A stretch of 41,471 nt of DNA from Gemmatimonadota bacterium (GTDB lineage Bacteria; Gemmatimonadota; Gemmatimonadetes; Gemmatimonadales; GWC2-71-9). The stretch is taken from the NCBI GenBank assembly GCA_027294455.1, contig JAPULZ010000240.1:1-41471 (forward strand), read 5' to 3'. Under the pieces are notes generated by a model. That model was not told where the DNA came from and searched no databases. It was given only the letters and a program-made list of their open reading frames with translations. The position numbers were made by a program, and so were the translations under genes. Below, one piece after another: positions 1 to 7,078 of this stretch; positions within the stretch are counted from its first letter, which is position 1; each line of letters starts with the position of its first letter.

Positions 1-1
1 C

Positions 2-436
2 GATCAGTTCGCCTCTAGCCCCGCCGAGCGGCAACAGCTCGAAAAGGATTGGATCGATGCCAATCCCACGTTGACCGGACGAGCCAACGTGGAGGCGTTG
101 ACCGGCGTCGCCTTCGATCAGCTCTTTGTGGAATGGGCCGCCATGCTGTATGTGGACGGGCGGGTCGCGCCGCTCGCAGCGGAGCTCGAGATGACGAGCT
201 GGGATCTCTTCGACATCTACGAAAACACCTTCGCCGTGGAGTTGAGTCTCGTCCCGACCGCCCGAACCTACGGCGCGTTCACGGATACGAAGAGTGTGGT
301 GGCCGGGAGCACCTTCTACACCACGCTCACGGCAGCCGGTGCACGGGGCGCGCTGGCGGTGCGGCTGCGGGACGGTGCCGACGCGGTTCTGGGAACCACG
401 ACCAGTCCGCGGTACTGGATCGTGCGGTTGCAGTGA
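2..436 (+). CDS. C-terminal end of a secreted M30-like (hyicolysin-type) protein, 5'-truncated by window edge
   Basis: The frame is open from the first bases of the window and ends at TGA 434-436, so only the last 144 residues are visible. The segment around LFVEWAAMLYVDGRV, followed by SWDLFDIYENTF and a final beta-rich stretch ending YWIVRLQ, resembles the C-terminal part of M30-like peptidase or Ig-domain secreted proteins that I associate with Gemmatimonadota. No catalytic motif falls in the visible part, so peptidase function is inference from resemblance only. It is followed by a strong inverted repeat and a convergent gene. An ATG at 71 lies inside the domain and is not the true start. 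Confidence 0.55.
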   Translation, partial: DQFASSPAERQQLEKDWIDANPTLTGRANVEALTGVAFDQLFVEWAAMLYVDGRVAPLAAELEMTSWDLFDIYENTFAVELSLVPTARTYGAFTDTKSVVAGSTFYTTLTAAGARGALAVRLRDGADAVLGTTTSPRYWIVRLQ

Positions 437-459
437 TGCGGCGGTAATCAGGTACGGGT

Positions 460-488
460 GCTGGGGCGAGCAGCACGCTCGCCCCAGC
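460..488. terminator. Perfect 12-bp inverted repeat between convergent genes
   Basis: The arms GCTGGGGCGAGC (460-471) and GCTCGCCCCAGC (477-488) pair perfectly around a 5-base loop; a G:U and two further G:C pairs can extend the stem outward. It sits between two convergent stop codons (436 and 501), so it could end transcription from both sides. There is no T-run, so this is not a canonical intrinsic terminator. The GGGGCG/CGCCCC core is shared with repeats near 12100 and 19960. Confidence 0.55.
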
Positions 489-500
489 GCCCAAGGTAGG

Positions 501-848
501 TCAACCCTCTACCCACGTCTTCCAGTCCGCCTCCGCCAAGCCCACCGTTAGTCGATTTTGATTCCGCACCAGGGGCATCTTCAACAAGAGAGGCTGCTCG
601 GAGAGTTTCTCGATCCAACGCTCTTCGGACAGCTGAGCGTGCTGCAAGCCCAGGTCCGCGAACTTGCGGGAGTCCCGGTCGATGAGGATTTGAACGCCGA
701 ACTTCTGTGCAAACCGCCGCAGCTCGCCCGGTGACGGTGCGCGGATTTTGAAATCGACGAAATGAACTTGGATTCGGCGGTCGGCAAAGAAACGCTGGGC
801 CTTACGCGTGTCGGCGTTTTTCTTTACGCCGAATATCTGAACTTGCAT
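501..848 (-). CDS. ArsC/Spx-family thioredoxin-fold protein lacking the catalytic cysteine
   Basis: A 115-residue protein starting MQVQIFGVKKNADTRKA, matching the first strand and helix of the ArsC/YffB/Spx family. Those proteins usually carry NCDTxKKA with the reactive cysteine; here the equivalent segment is KNADTRKA, with alanine in its place. The later PLVRNQNRLTVG segment matches the family's conserved Arg-containing strand, and the length is normal. Without the cysteine it is unlikely to be an arsenate reductase; a binding or regulatory role is possible but not shown. The ATG at 848 aligns with the family start, and an upstream in-frame TTG has no better support. Nearest gene: a same-strand conserved hypothetical 181 bases upstream. 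Confidence 0.8.
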   Translation of the reverse strand: MQVQIFGVKKNADTRKAQRFFADRRIQVHFVDFKIRAPSPGELRRFAQKFGVQILIDRDSRKFADLGLQHAQLSEERWIEKLSEQPLLLKMPLVRNQNRLTVGLAEADWKTWVEG

Positions 849-1029
849 GAGGATTGACCGTCGGCCGTGTGCCAAACGTGTAGGCCGATGCGCGCAGCGG
901 CATGCCGTCGGTCTCCGGAGCGCGTCGTCAGTGAGCGGTGCCGCGATTGGGATCTACCCCTTTGAGCGAACTGCAGGGCGCGGAGGTGGGCGACGGCCTG
1001 CGGCTGCGGACACCAGCTACGCGCTCAAC

Positions 1030-1527
1030 TCACCCGTCGAAGAACGCCTGACCATGCCAGGAATCAGCGGCTGGTCCTTCCCACTTCCCGTCTCGGACAT
1101 CGCCCACTGAGGTGAGCGTGTTGTTGAAGACCGTGGTTTGCGAAGTCACCGATCCTGCTTTCACAAGCTCGTCGAAATCGGGACGCGACACGCGCCGGAT
1201 CTCTCGGTTGTCCCGATAGAGCACGGGCGAGTGATCGATGAGCCGGGTGTCGAGTTCGGCCTCGAGGGCCCGGAGGCCGTGCACCAAGGCGTCGATGGAG
1301 CATCCCGAAACGCCGGCCGCTTCCTCATCCACTCCCACGAACAGAAACTGATCGTATCGCCAGTCCCGCGCGGCCGTGAGGGGCGCGCCGTGCGCCCGCC
1401 ACTGCGCCAGAAAGCCATCGACCTGCTTCAACAGTCGGTCGCGCTCGCCATTGCCCAACGGCCGATCAGTCGCGAATATCCACACCCGGGCATTGGCGGG
1501 CATGGCGTCGAACTCCACTACGGGCAT
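1030..1527 (-). CDS. Conserved hypothetical protein (type often labelled 'ABC transporter ATPase' in databases)
   Basis: A 165-residue soluble protein starting MPVVEFDAMPANARVWIFATDRPL. The start is fixed by a GGAGG 4 bases upstream of the ATG. I recall this family, including the pattern of an Arg-Asp-Trp-Arg segment, GVDEEAAGVSGCSIDAL and a C-terminal ESWH-like motif (here ADSWHGQAF), from Bacteroidota and Gemmatimonadota. There it is frequently named an ABC transporter ATPase, but no Walker A, Walker B or signature motif is visible, so that name is not supported. Function unknown. The gene runs divergently from the SDR gene, with 64 bases between starts. Confidence 0.8.
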   Translation of the reverse strand: MPVVEFDAMPANARVWIFATDRPLGNGERDRLLKQVDGFLAQWRAHGAPLTAARDWRYDQFLFVGVDEEAAGVSGCSIDALVHGLRALEAELDTRLIDHSPVLYRDNREIRRVSRPDFDELVKAGSVTSQTTVFNNTLTSVGDVRDGKWEGPAADSWHGQAFFDG

Positions 1528-1591
1528 CGTGCCTCCAAACAATTCGTCACAGCCTAAATATACTGCGTTTACTTCATTCGTGGATTCGACC

Positions 1592-2344
1592 ATGCCAGAC
1601 ACGCTGCAAGACAAGATCGCCATCGTCACCGGAGCCTCGAGCGGAATCGGCGAGGCCACCGCCCGGGCCCTGGCCGGTGCGGGCGCCAGGGTCGTCCTCG
1701 CCGCGCGGCGCACCGACCGGCTGGACGCGCTTCGGGCCGAGATCGAGGGTAGCGGGGGGTCGGCGCTGGCCGTGACGACCGACGTCACCGACCGGGGCGC
1801 CGTCGAGGCGCTGGCGAGTCGGACGCTGGAGGCATTCGGCCGGATCGACATCCTCATCAACAACGCGGGCATCATGCTGCTCTCGCCGATCCGCAGGCTC
1901 ATGGTCGACGAATGGGACCGTATGATCGAGGTGAACGTGCGCGGCGCGCTCTACTGCATCGCGTCGGTGTTGCCCGCCATGCTCGAGCAGGGTGCGGGAC
2001 ACATCGTGAATGTCTCTTCCGTGGCCGGGCGCCGGCCAATGCCCTCGGGCACGATCTACAGTGCGACGAAGTTCGCGTTACGCGCGGTTTCTCAAGGGAT
2101 ACACTTGGAGCTATCGGCCAGCGACAAGATTCGCGTGACGGACATCGAACCGGGCGTGGTGGCGACGGAGCTGACCGATCACATCACGGATGAGGAAACC
2201 GGACGGCGATTCGAGGAAAACTGGAAGACCAAGGAGGCCCTCGGCGCAACCGACGTCGCCGATGCCATTCTCTACGCCGTCGGGGCGCCGCACCGGGTGA
2301 ACGTCAACGAGATTCTGGTCAGGCCCACCGATCAAGCGACATGA
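1592..2344 (+). CDS. Classical short-chain dehydrogenase/reductase (SDR)
   Basis: A 250-residue NAD(P)-dependent oxidoreductase. It shows the glycine-rich nucleotide-binding motif TGASSGIG at 13-20, the NNAG motif at 90-93, Asn115, the catalytic serine pair at 142-143 and the YSATK active-site motif (Tyr156, Lys160). Two arginines after the second strand (AARR) suggest a preference for NADP, as in related SDRs. The closest broad type is the YdfG/serine-dehydrogenase-like group, but the substrate cannot be read from the sequence. The ATG at 1592 starts two residues after the divergent promoter region and aligns with the usual SDR N-terminus; no strong ribosome binding site is visible. Confidence 0.92.
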   Translation: MPDTLQDKIAIVTGASSGIGEATARALAGAGARVVLAARRTDRLDALRAEIEGSGGSALAVTTDVTDRGAVEALASRTLEAFGRIDILINNAGIMLLSPIRRLMVDEWDRMIEVNVRGALYCIASVLPAMLEQGAGHIVNVSSVAGRRPMPSGTIYSATKFALRAVSQGIHLELSASDKIRVTDIEPGVVATELTDHITDEETGRRFEENWKTKEALGATDVADAILYAVGAPHRVNVNEILVRPTDQAT

Positions 2345-2387
2345 GGTCTACGGACAGCCGAGGTAGCGGGCCCAAATCGCCTCGTAG

Positions 2388-2439
2388 ATGAGGCCCTCGC
2401 CCCCGAGAGCAGGAAAACGAAATACGAGGGGAGCCTCAT
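2388..2439. terminator. Imperfect hairpin between convergent SDR and Rieske genes
   Basis: Outer arms ATGAGGC (2388-2394) and GCCTCAT (2433-2439) plus inner arms CCTCG (2395-2399) and CGAGG (2425-2429) form a 12-pair stem with a 3-base bulge. It lies wholly between stop codons at 2344 and 2447, a good position for a bidirectional terminator. A T-run is absent. Confidence 0.4.
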
Positions 2440-2446
2440 GGCCGCG

Positions 2447-3559
2447 TCATCCGGATTCCCGATCGCGCCACTCGCGGTAAGTCCGCTTGAGCCGCAATTG
2501 GAAATCGTACACGCCCTGCTCCTGATCCACCGAGAAACGGCCGCGGTCGTATGCTCGCGACCGGAGTCCCTCCTGAACGCGCTCGCAGATCTCGATGTCC
2601 TCCTGCTGAACCCGGTCGCTGTACGCGAGATCGTCGGCAATGCGTCGCTTGGCGTCGGCGGACGACACATCCTCGTAGAAGTACCAGAACATCACGCGCG
2701 TTCGATCGGCAGCCGTGGGAACCACGAGATTGGTCTGCAAGCGGCCGGGCAGAATGTTGAGCATGAAATTGGGAAAGACGAAGAAGTAAAACGCCTCGCC
2801 GCCGCCGGATGAGTAGATGTTGTCCTCCGGTCCCAGCGGAGCGGCCTGCAGGGAATATGTGGGGTGCACTTCGGTCACGTACTTCTGGTAGTCGTACAAC
2901 TTGCAGAGCTCGGGATGCACGAACGGGATGTGATAGCCCTCCAGGTAGTTGTCGACATACACCTTCCAGTTGCACCGCACGTCGTAATCTTGGCGGTGGG
3001 CAAACTGCCAATTGCCGATGGTGATGGGGGCCATCCGCTCCTTCACGCCGTCGATCGCGTCGCCGAGCGGCCGGGCCGCGTCGGCCAGGTTGACGAAGAC
3101 CAGGCCTTCCCAGCACTCCACCTGCACCGGCACCAAACCGTAGTCCTTCCTATCGAATAGTTCCACGCGATCGAACTTCGGTACCCCGCGCAGGGACCCG
3201 TCGAGCAGATAGGTCCATCCGTGATACTTGCACTGGAGGACCTCGCAGCTGCCGTCTTCCGTGGCGAGCGGGCCGCCCCGGTGGCGGCACACGTTGTAGA
3301 AAGCGCGCAGTACACGATCCTTGCCGCGGATGACGATGATGGGATTGCCGGCGACGTTGGCGAGGAAATAGTCGCCGGGCACCTCGACTTGACCTCGGTA
3401 TCCCACGCACTGCCAGTTATGTGCGAAGACCGTCGCGTCGTCGAGGGCGTGAAACCGGGCGTCGGTGTACCAACTCGATGGAATGGTCTCGGCGCGCTCG
3501 ATGGGGGTGGCTTCGAGTGCGTCGTCCGACAACTGCGTGACAACGGTCTCGTCGATCAT
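2447..3559 (-). CDS. Rieske-type non-heme iron oxygenase, alpha subunit
   Basis: Numbered from the ATG at 3559 (370 residues), the Rieske 2Fe-2S ligands are Cys91, His93, Cys110 and His113 (CRHRGG, then CKYHGW). The mononuclear iron site is His210, His215 and Asp321, with NYLEGYHIPFVHPEL carrying a bridging Glu207. The N-Y-x-E-x-Y-H pattern is like choline/carnitine/glycine-betaine oxygenases (CMO, CntA, GbcA) rather than naphthalene-type enzymes, so a quaternary amine or other small substrate is a reasonable but unproven guess. No reductase or ferredoxin partner gene adjoins it. Upstream in-frame ATGs at 3577 and 3601 are alternative starts. It is divergent from the aminotransferase at 3698. 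Confidence 0.88.
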   Translation of the reverse strand: MIDETVVTQLSDDALEATPIERAETIPSSWYTDARFHALDDATVFAHNWQCVGYRGQVEVPGDYFLANVAGNPIIVIRGKDRVLRAFYNVCRHRGGPLATEDGSCEVLQCKYHGWTYLLDGSLRGVPKFDRVELFDRKDYGLVPVQVECWEGLVFVNLADAARPLGDAIDGVKERMAPITIGNWQFAHRQDYDVRCNWKVYVDNYLEGYHIPFVHPELCKLYDYQKYVTEVHPTYSLQAAPLGPEDNIYSSGGGEAFYFFVFPNFMLNILPGRLQTNLVVPTAADRTRVMFWYFYEDVSSADAKRRIADDLAYSDRVQQEDIEICERVQEGLRSRAYDRGRFSVDQEQGVYDFQLRLKRTYREWRDRESG

Positions 3560-3697
3560 GGTGTGGCAGTATTCCATTTCCCGCCATCGGACGCAACCCA
3601 TGAATGGGGCCTTGAACCGCCCACCAGGCGACCTATCTTCCGTCCGACTCAAACCCCGCTAGGCGCTCCGCGACCAACCTTCGACCCGGATACCGCA

Positions 3698-4816
3698 GTG
3701 CAGCCACCAGAACGACTCTTGACCGGCCCCGGCCCTTCGAATCCCCATCCCGAGGTCACCAAGGCCCTCGCCGCACCATTGGTCGGTCATCTCGACCCGT
3801 TCTTCCTCGGGGTCATGGACGAAACCATGGCGAACCTGCGGACCGTGTTCGGGACGAGCAATCACCACACGATTCCCATGTCGGCCACGGGGAGTGGCGG
3901 CCTGGAAACCATCATGTTGAATCTCCTCGAGCCGGGAGACGAGGCGGTGGTGGGGATCATCGGCTACTTCGGCCAGCGCCTGGCCGCCATGGCGAAGAAG
4001 GCCGGAGCCAATGTGCGGATTATCGAGGAGGAACTGGGTCAGATCATCGATCCGGCACGCCTCGAGGCCGCGTTGAACGAAAAGCCGGCCAAGCTGGTCG
4101 CGGTCGTGCACGCCGAAACGTCCACAGGTGCGTGCCAGCCGCTGGGGGACCTGGCCAGGATCGCCCGCGAGCATGGGGCGTTGTTCGTGGTCGATTGCGT
4201 GACTTCCCTGGCCGGCATGCCGGTGGAGGTCGACGCCACGGGGATCGACGCCGCCGGGTCATGTTCCCAAAAGTGCATCGGCGCGCCGCCCGGCCTGGGC
4301 CCGGTCACGTTTGGACCTCGGGCCATCGAGGCCGCCAAGAACCGCACCCACCCCACGCCGACGTGGTATTTCGATCTGGATCTGCTGTTTCAGTACTGGG
4401 GGGACGCCGGCGGTACCAAGGATCGCGTGTTCCATCACACCGCGCCGGTGTCCAGCATCTACGGGTTCCACAAGGCACTGCAACTCATCCTCGAGGAGGG
4501 CCTGGAAGCGCGTTATCAGCGGCACCGGGACGCCCACGCCCACCTCGTTGCCGGCCTGGAGAAAATGGGTCTTTCCTTGTTTACTCCCGCGAGCCACCGG
4601 CTTCCCATGCTCAACGTCGTGAACATTCCCGAAGGCGTGGACGATGCATGCGTCCGAAAGGGCATGCTGGAGCGGGGGATCGAGATCGCCCCTGGGTTCG
4701 GGCATCTAAAAGGAAAGGCGTGGCGGGTGGGGCTTATGGGGTACAATGCGCGCGTGGAGCGGGTTGACGTATTGCTGGCTGGACTGGAAGACGTACTAAG
4801 AGAACAGCGACTTTAA
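3698..4816 (+). CDS. Alanine/serine-glyoxylate aminotransferase family (class V, PLP)
   Basis: A 372-residue PLP enzyme transferring an amino group, in this family typically from alanine or serine to glyoxylate. It opens with ERLLTGPGPSNPHPEV, the diagnostic N-terminus of the group. It contains Asp166 (VVDCVTSLAG), which contacts the pyridine nitrogen, and the Schiff-base Lys192 in CSQKCIGAPPGL. The start is a GTG at 3698, chosen because it lies just before the conserved N-terminus; upstream sequence in frame overlaps the divergent oxygenase promoter region. No strong ribosome binding site is present. A phosphodiesterase gene follows after 20 bases and is probably co-transcribed. Confidence 0.88.
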   Translation: MQPPERLLTGPGPSNPHPEVTKALAAPLVGHLDPFFLGVMDETMANLRTVFGTSNHHTIPMSATGSGGLETIMLNLLEPGDEAVVGIIGYFGQRLAAMAKKAGANVRIIEEELGQIIDPARLEAALNEKPAKLVAVVHAETSTGACQPLGDLARIAREHGALFVVDCVTSLAGMPVEVDATGIDAAGSCSQKCIGAPPGLGPVTFGPRAIEAAKNRTHPTPTWYFDLDLLFQYWGDAGGTKDRVFHHTAPVSSIYGFHKALQLILEEGLEARYQRHRDAHAHLVAGLEKMGLSLFTPASHRLPMLNVVNIPEGVDDACVRKGMLERGIEIAPGFGHLKGKAWRVGLMGYNARVERVDVLLAGLEDVLREQRL

Positions 4817-4836
4817 AGACAGACCGGAGGCACCTC

Positions 4837-5748
4837 ATGCATCGCTCGTCACCCGCCATGCTCTACGCAGTCGCGTTCGTTCTCGTATTCTGCGCCTGTA
4901 GCGATGCGCCAACGCCGAAGGTGTTGGTCATCGGCCTGGACGGCATCCACGTCGGCGTCCTCGCCACCACCTCGACTCCCAACATCGACTCCCTGGCGGC
5001 CGCCGGCGCGTTCAGCGATGCAGCGCAAACGCTTGTGCGGACGGTGAGCGGGCCGGGGTGGTCGAGCATGTTGATCGGGGCGCGGAGTGACAAGCACCTG
5101 GTCACGTCCAACGAACTCACTGGGCACAACTACGCGGAGTACCCTGATTTTCTGACCCGTCTCGAGCGAATCAATCCAGCATACAACACGTTCGCCGTGC
5201 TGGATTGGCCGCCCCTGGCGACGACGGCCTCAGGAGGACCCATCATCAGCGATGCCGTCGACGTCAAGCTGTTCTTCGACGGTTCGGTAGACGGATACGG
5301 TTGGGCCGACTCCACCTCCGTTGCCGCCGCCGTGGAACACCTGTTGAACGAAGATCCCGATGCCGCGTTCGTCTACATCGGGGCCGTGGATGAAGTGGCC
5401 CACGCCACGAGTACCCATGGTCCCGAGTACAGGGCGGCCCTCGAACTGGCCGATGCGTATGTCGGTGCCCTGGCGGCGGCCGTGAGAAGACGACCGACCT
5501 ACATCGATGAAGATTGGCTCATTCTGATCTCGACGGACCACGGGCGGGACGAACGCGGCGGGCACGGCGGCGACTCGCCGGGAGAGCGGACCATCTTCTA
5601 TCTGGCCAGTGGCCCTTCGACCGTACAGGGCAAAATCACCGAGACGCCGTACATCGTCGATGTCGCCGTCACCGCGCTCACGCACCTGGGCATCGAGATC
5701 GACCCTGAGTGGGATCTCGATGGGAAGGCCGTCGGGTTGAGACGATGA
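4837..5748 (+). CDS. Alkaline-phosphatase-superfamily phosphodiesterase, probably exported or lipid-anchored
   Basis: A 303-residue hydrolase of the type I phosphodiesterase/nucleotide pyrophosphatase group. The hydrophobic N-terminus ends FCAC-SD at Cys21, a weak lipobox, so a lipoprotein is likely but not certain. Metal-site motifs are Asp35 (GLDG), Asp185/His189 (VDEVAHA), Asp234/His235 (STDHG) and His243. The nucleophile should be Thr69 or Ser71 in RTVSGPGW. A GGAGG 8 bases before the ATG fixes the start. It follows the aminotransferase gene after 20 bases. The substrate (phosphodiester, phosphonate or sulfate) cannot be decided from sequence. Confidence 0.85.
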   Translation: MHRSSPAMLYAVAFVLVFCACSDAPTPKVLVIGLDGIHVGVLATTSTPNIDSLAAAGAFSDAAQTLVRTVSGPGWSSMLIGARSDKHLVTSNELTGHNYAEYPDFLTRLERINPAYNTFAVLDWPPLATTASGGPIISDAVDVKLFFDGSVDGYGWADSTSVAAAVEHLLNEDPDAAFVYIGAVDEVAHATSTHGPEYRAALELADAYVGALAAAVRRRPTYIDEDWLILISTDHGRDERGGHGGDSPGERTIFYLASGPSTVQGKITETPYIVDVAVTALTHLGIEIDPEWDLDGKAVGLRR

Positions 5749-5784
5749 TTCTCTAGATTCTCTGGAATCGCCGCTCTGCCGCGT

Positions 5785-7077
5785 TCATGCGGTCGCAATC
5801 TCGAAGAACCGCGCGATCTCTTCTTCCGTATTGAACACGTTCGGCGAGAGCCGCGCCGTGTTCAGCCCTTGCGAACGGAACGCCCGGAACACGAATCCGT
5901 GATTTTGGAACATGGAGCCGGCCAGCTCGGCGACGTTCTTGTCTCGAATCTCCACCGCGACGAGTGATCCTCCCAGCTCCCACGAATTGGTCGACCGCCA
6001 CTCGGTCCCGGCGTTCTCCATGGCCATGGTTCTGGTGAAATCCCACAGCCGGCGCAGCCGCGCCTCCCGCTGTTGGGGATCGATGCGCGATTGGAATTCC
6101 AGCGCGTCGCCCAGCGTCAAGGCCTCCGCGAGATTCCTCGTCCCGTAGTCTTCGAAGATCCGGGCCGTGCCGCTCCAGCGGTTCTGCCCCCAGGTGACCC
6201 ACATGGGCCGGAGCCGCTCCTGGACGGAGGCGCTCACGTACATGAGGCCGAGCCCCTTGGGTGCCTGGAGCCATTTGTGCGGGCTCGTGGCGAACACGTC
6301 GATGTCGAGTCCCCGCAGGTCGATGTCCAACATGCCCACGGTCTGCGCGGCATCCACGGCGACGAACTCGACGCCCTTGGTACGGGCCAGTGCCGCGAGC
6401 TCGCGCAACGGATGGCGCAAGCCGATCATGTTGTCGATGTGGGGCAGCACCAGCACCCTGGTGCGGGCCGTGATCTGTGCGTCGTACACGTTCAACACGT
6501 CGGCCTGCGACATGTTTGGCGCGTCGAGCACGGGAAACTGGAAGCGGTTCACCGAAAAGCCCCGCTCTCCCGCCATGTGATTCCACGCCACGCTGGCGCC
6601 GTCGTGGTTGAGGGAGCTGAACACCACTTCATCGCCTCGCCCGAGAGGTAGCCCGTGGGCGAGCAGATTGAATGCCTCAGTCGTATTGTGGGTGAACGTG
6701 AGCTCACCAGGGTCGCATCGCAGCGACCGCGCAGCCTGCGCCCGTACCGCTTCCCGCGGCTCCTCCCACCCGCCACCCCACATGTACAGCCACGGATTGC
6801 TCTCGCAGAGTGCCAGGTATCGCGCCCGGGCCTCGAACACGGCCTTGGGCATCGTACCGATGGACGCGTGGTTGAGGTAGGTCACGCCCGAGTCCAGCAT
6901 GTAACCGCCGCGGAGTTGCTGGAATGCCTCGCCCTTCATGCCGGGCAATCCGAGGCCATCGAGGTCCCGGCCGAAAGCCTCCCGCAGCGGCAGCAGCAGG
7001 CTCAGCACCGGAGCGGCCGCGGCTCCCGCGGCGACGGTCTTCAGGAAATGTCTGCGATTGGTCTCGGGAGGTTGCAT
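5785..7077 (-). CDS. Tat-exported class V aminotransferase (isopenicillin-N-epimerase-like)
   Basis: A 430-residue PLP-dependent fold type I protein with a twin-arginine signal NRRHFLKTVAAGAAAAP (Arg8-Arg9). Key residues are Asp242 (VAVDAAQTVG) and Schiff-base Lys268 (TSPHKWLQAPKG), and the NHASIGTMP start of the catalytic domain is typical of the CefD/cysteine-desulfurase branch. The Tat signal implies folding with PLP in the cytoplasm before export. The gene starts 1 base after the stop codon of the M61 peptidase gene, so the two are almost certainly translated from one mRNA. Epimerase, lyase or desulfurase activity cannot be told apart here. A short convergent gap of 36 bases separates it from the preceding gene. 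Confidence 0.9.
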   Translation of the reverse strand: MQPPETNRRHFLKTVAAGAAAAPVLSLLLPLREAFGRDLDGLGLPGMKGEAFQQLRGGYMLDSGVTYLNHASIGTMPKAVFEARARYLALCESNPWLYMWGGGWEEPREAVRAQAARSLRCDPGELTFTHNTTEAFNLLAHGLPLGRGDEVVFSSLNHDGASVAWNHMAGERGFSVNRFQFPVLDAPNMSQADVLNVYDAQITARTRVLVLPHIDNMIGLRHPLRELAALARTKGVEFVAVDAAQTVGMLDIDLRGLDIDVFATSPHKWLQAPKGLGLMYVSASVQERLRPMWVTWGQNRWSGTARIFEDYGTRNLAEALTLGDALEFQSRIDPQQREARLRRLWDFTRTMAMENAGTEWRSTNSWELGGSLVAVEIRDKNVAELAGSMFQNHGFVFRAFRSQGLNTARLSPNVFNTEEEIARFFEIATA

Positions 7078-7078
7078 G

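Noticed and set aside
847-1110. Small plus-strand ORF between the ArsC-like and hypothetical genes
   Set aside because: It has no ribosome binding site, is Arg-rich and low complexity, and overlaps the end of the well-supported minus-strand gene at 1030.
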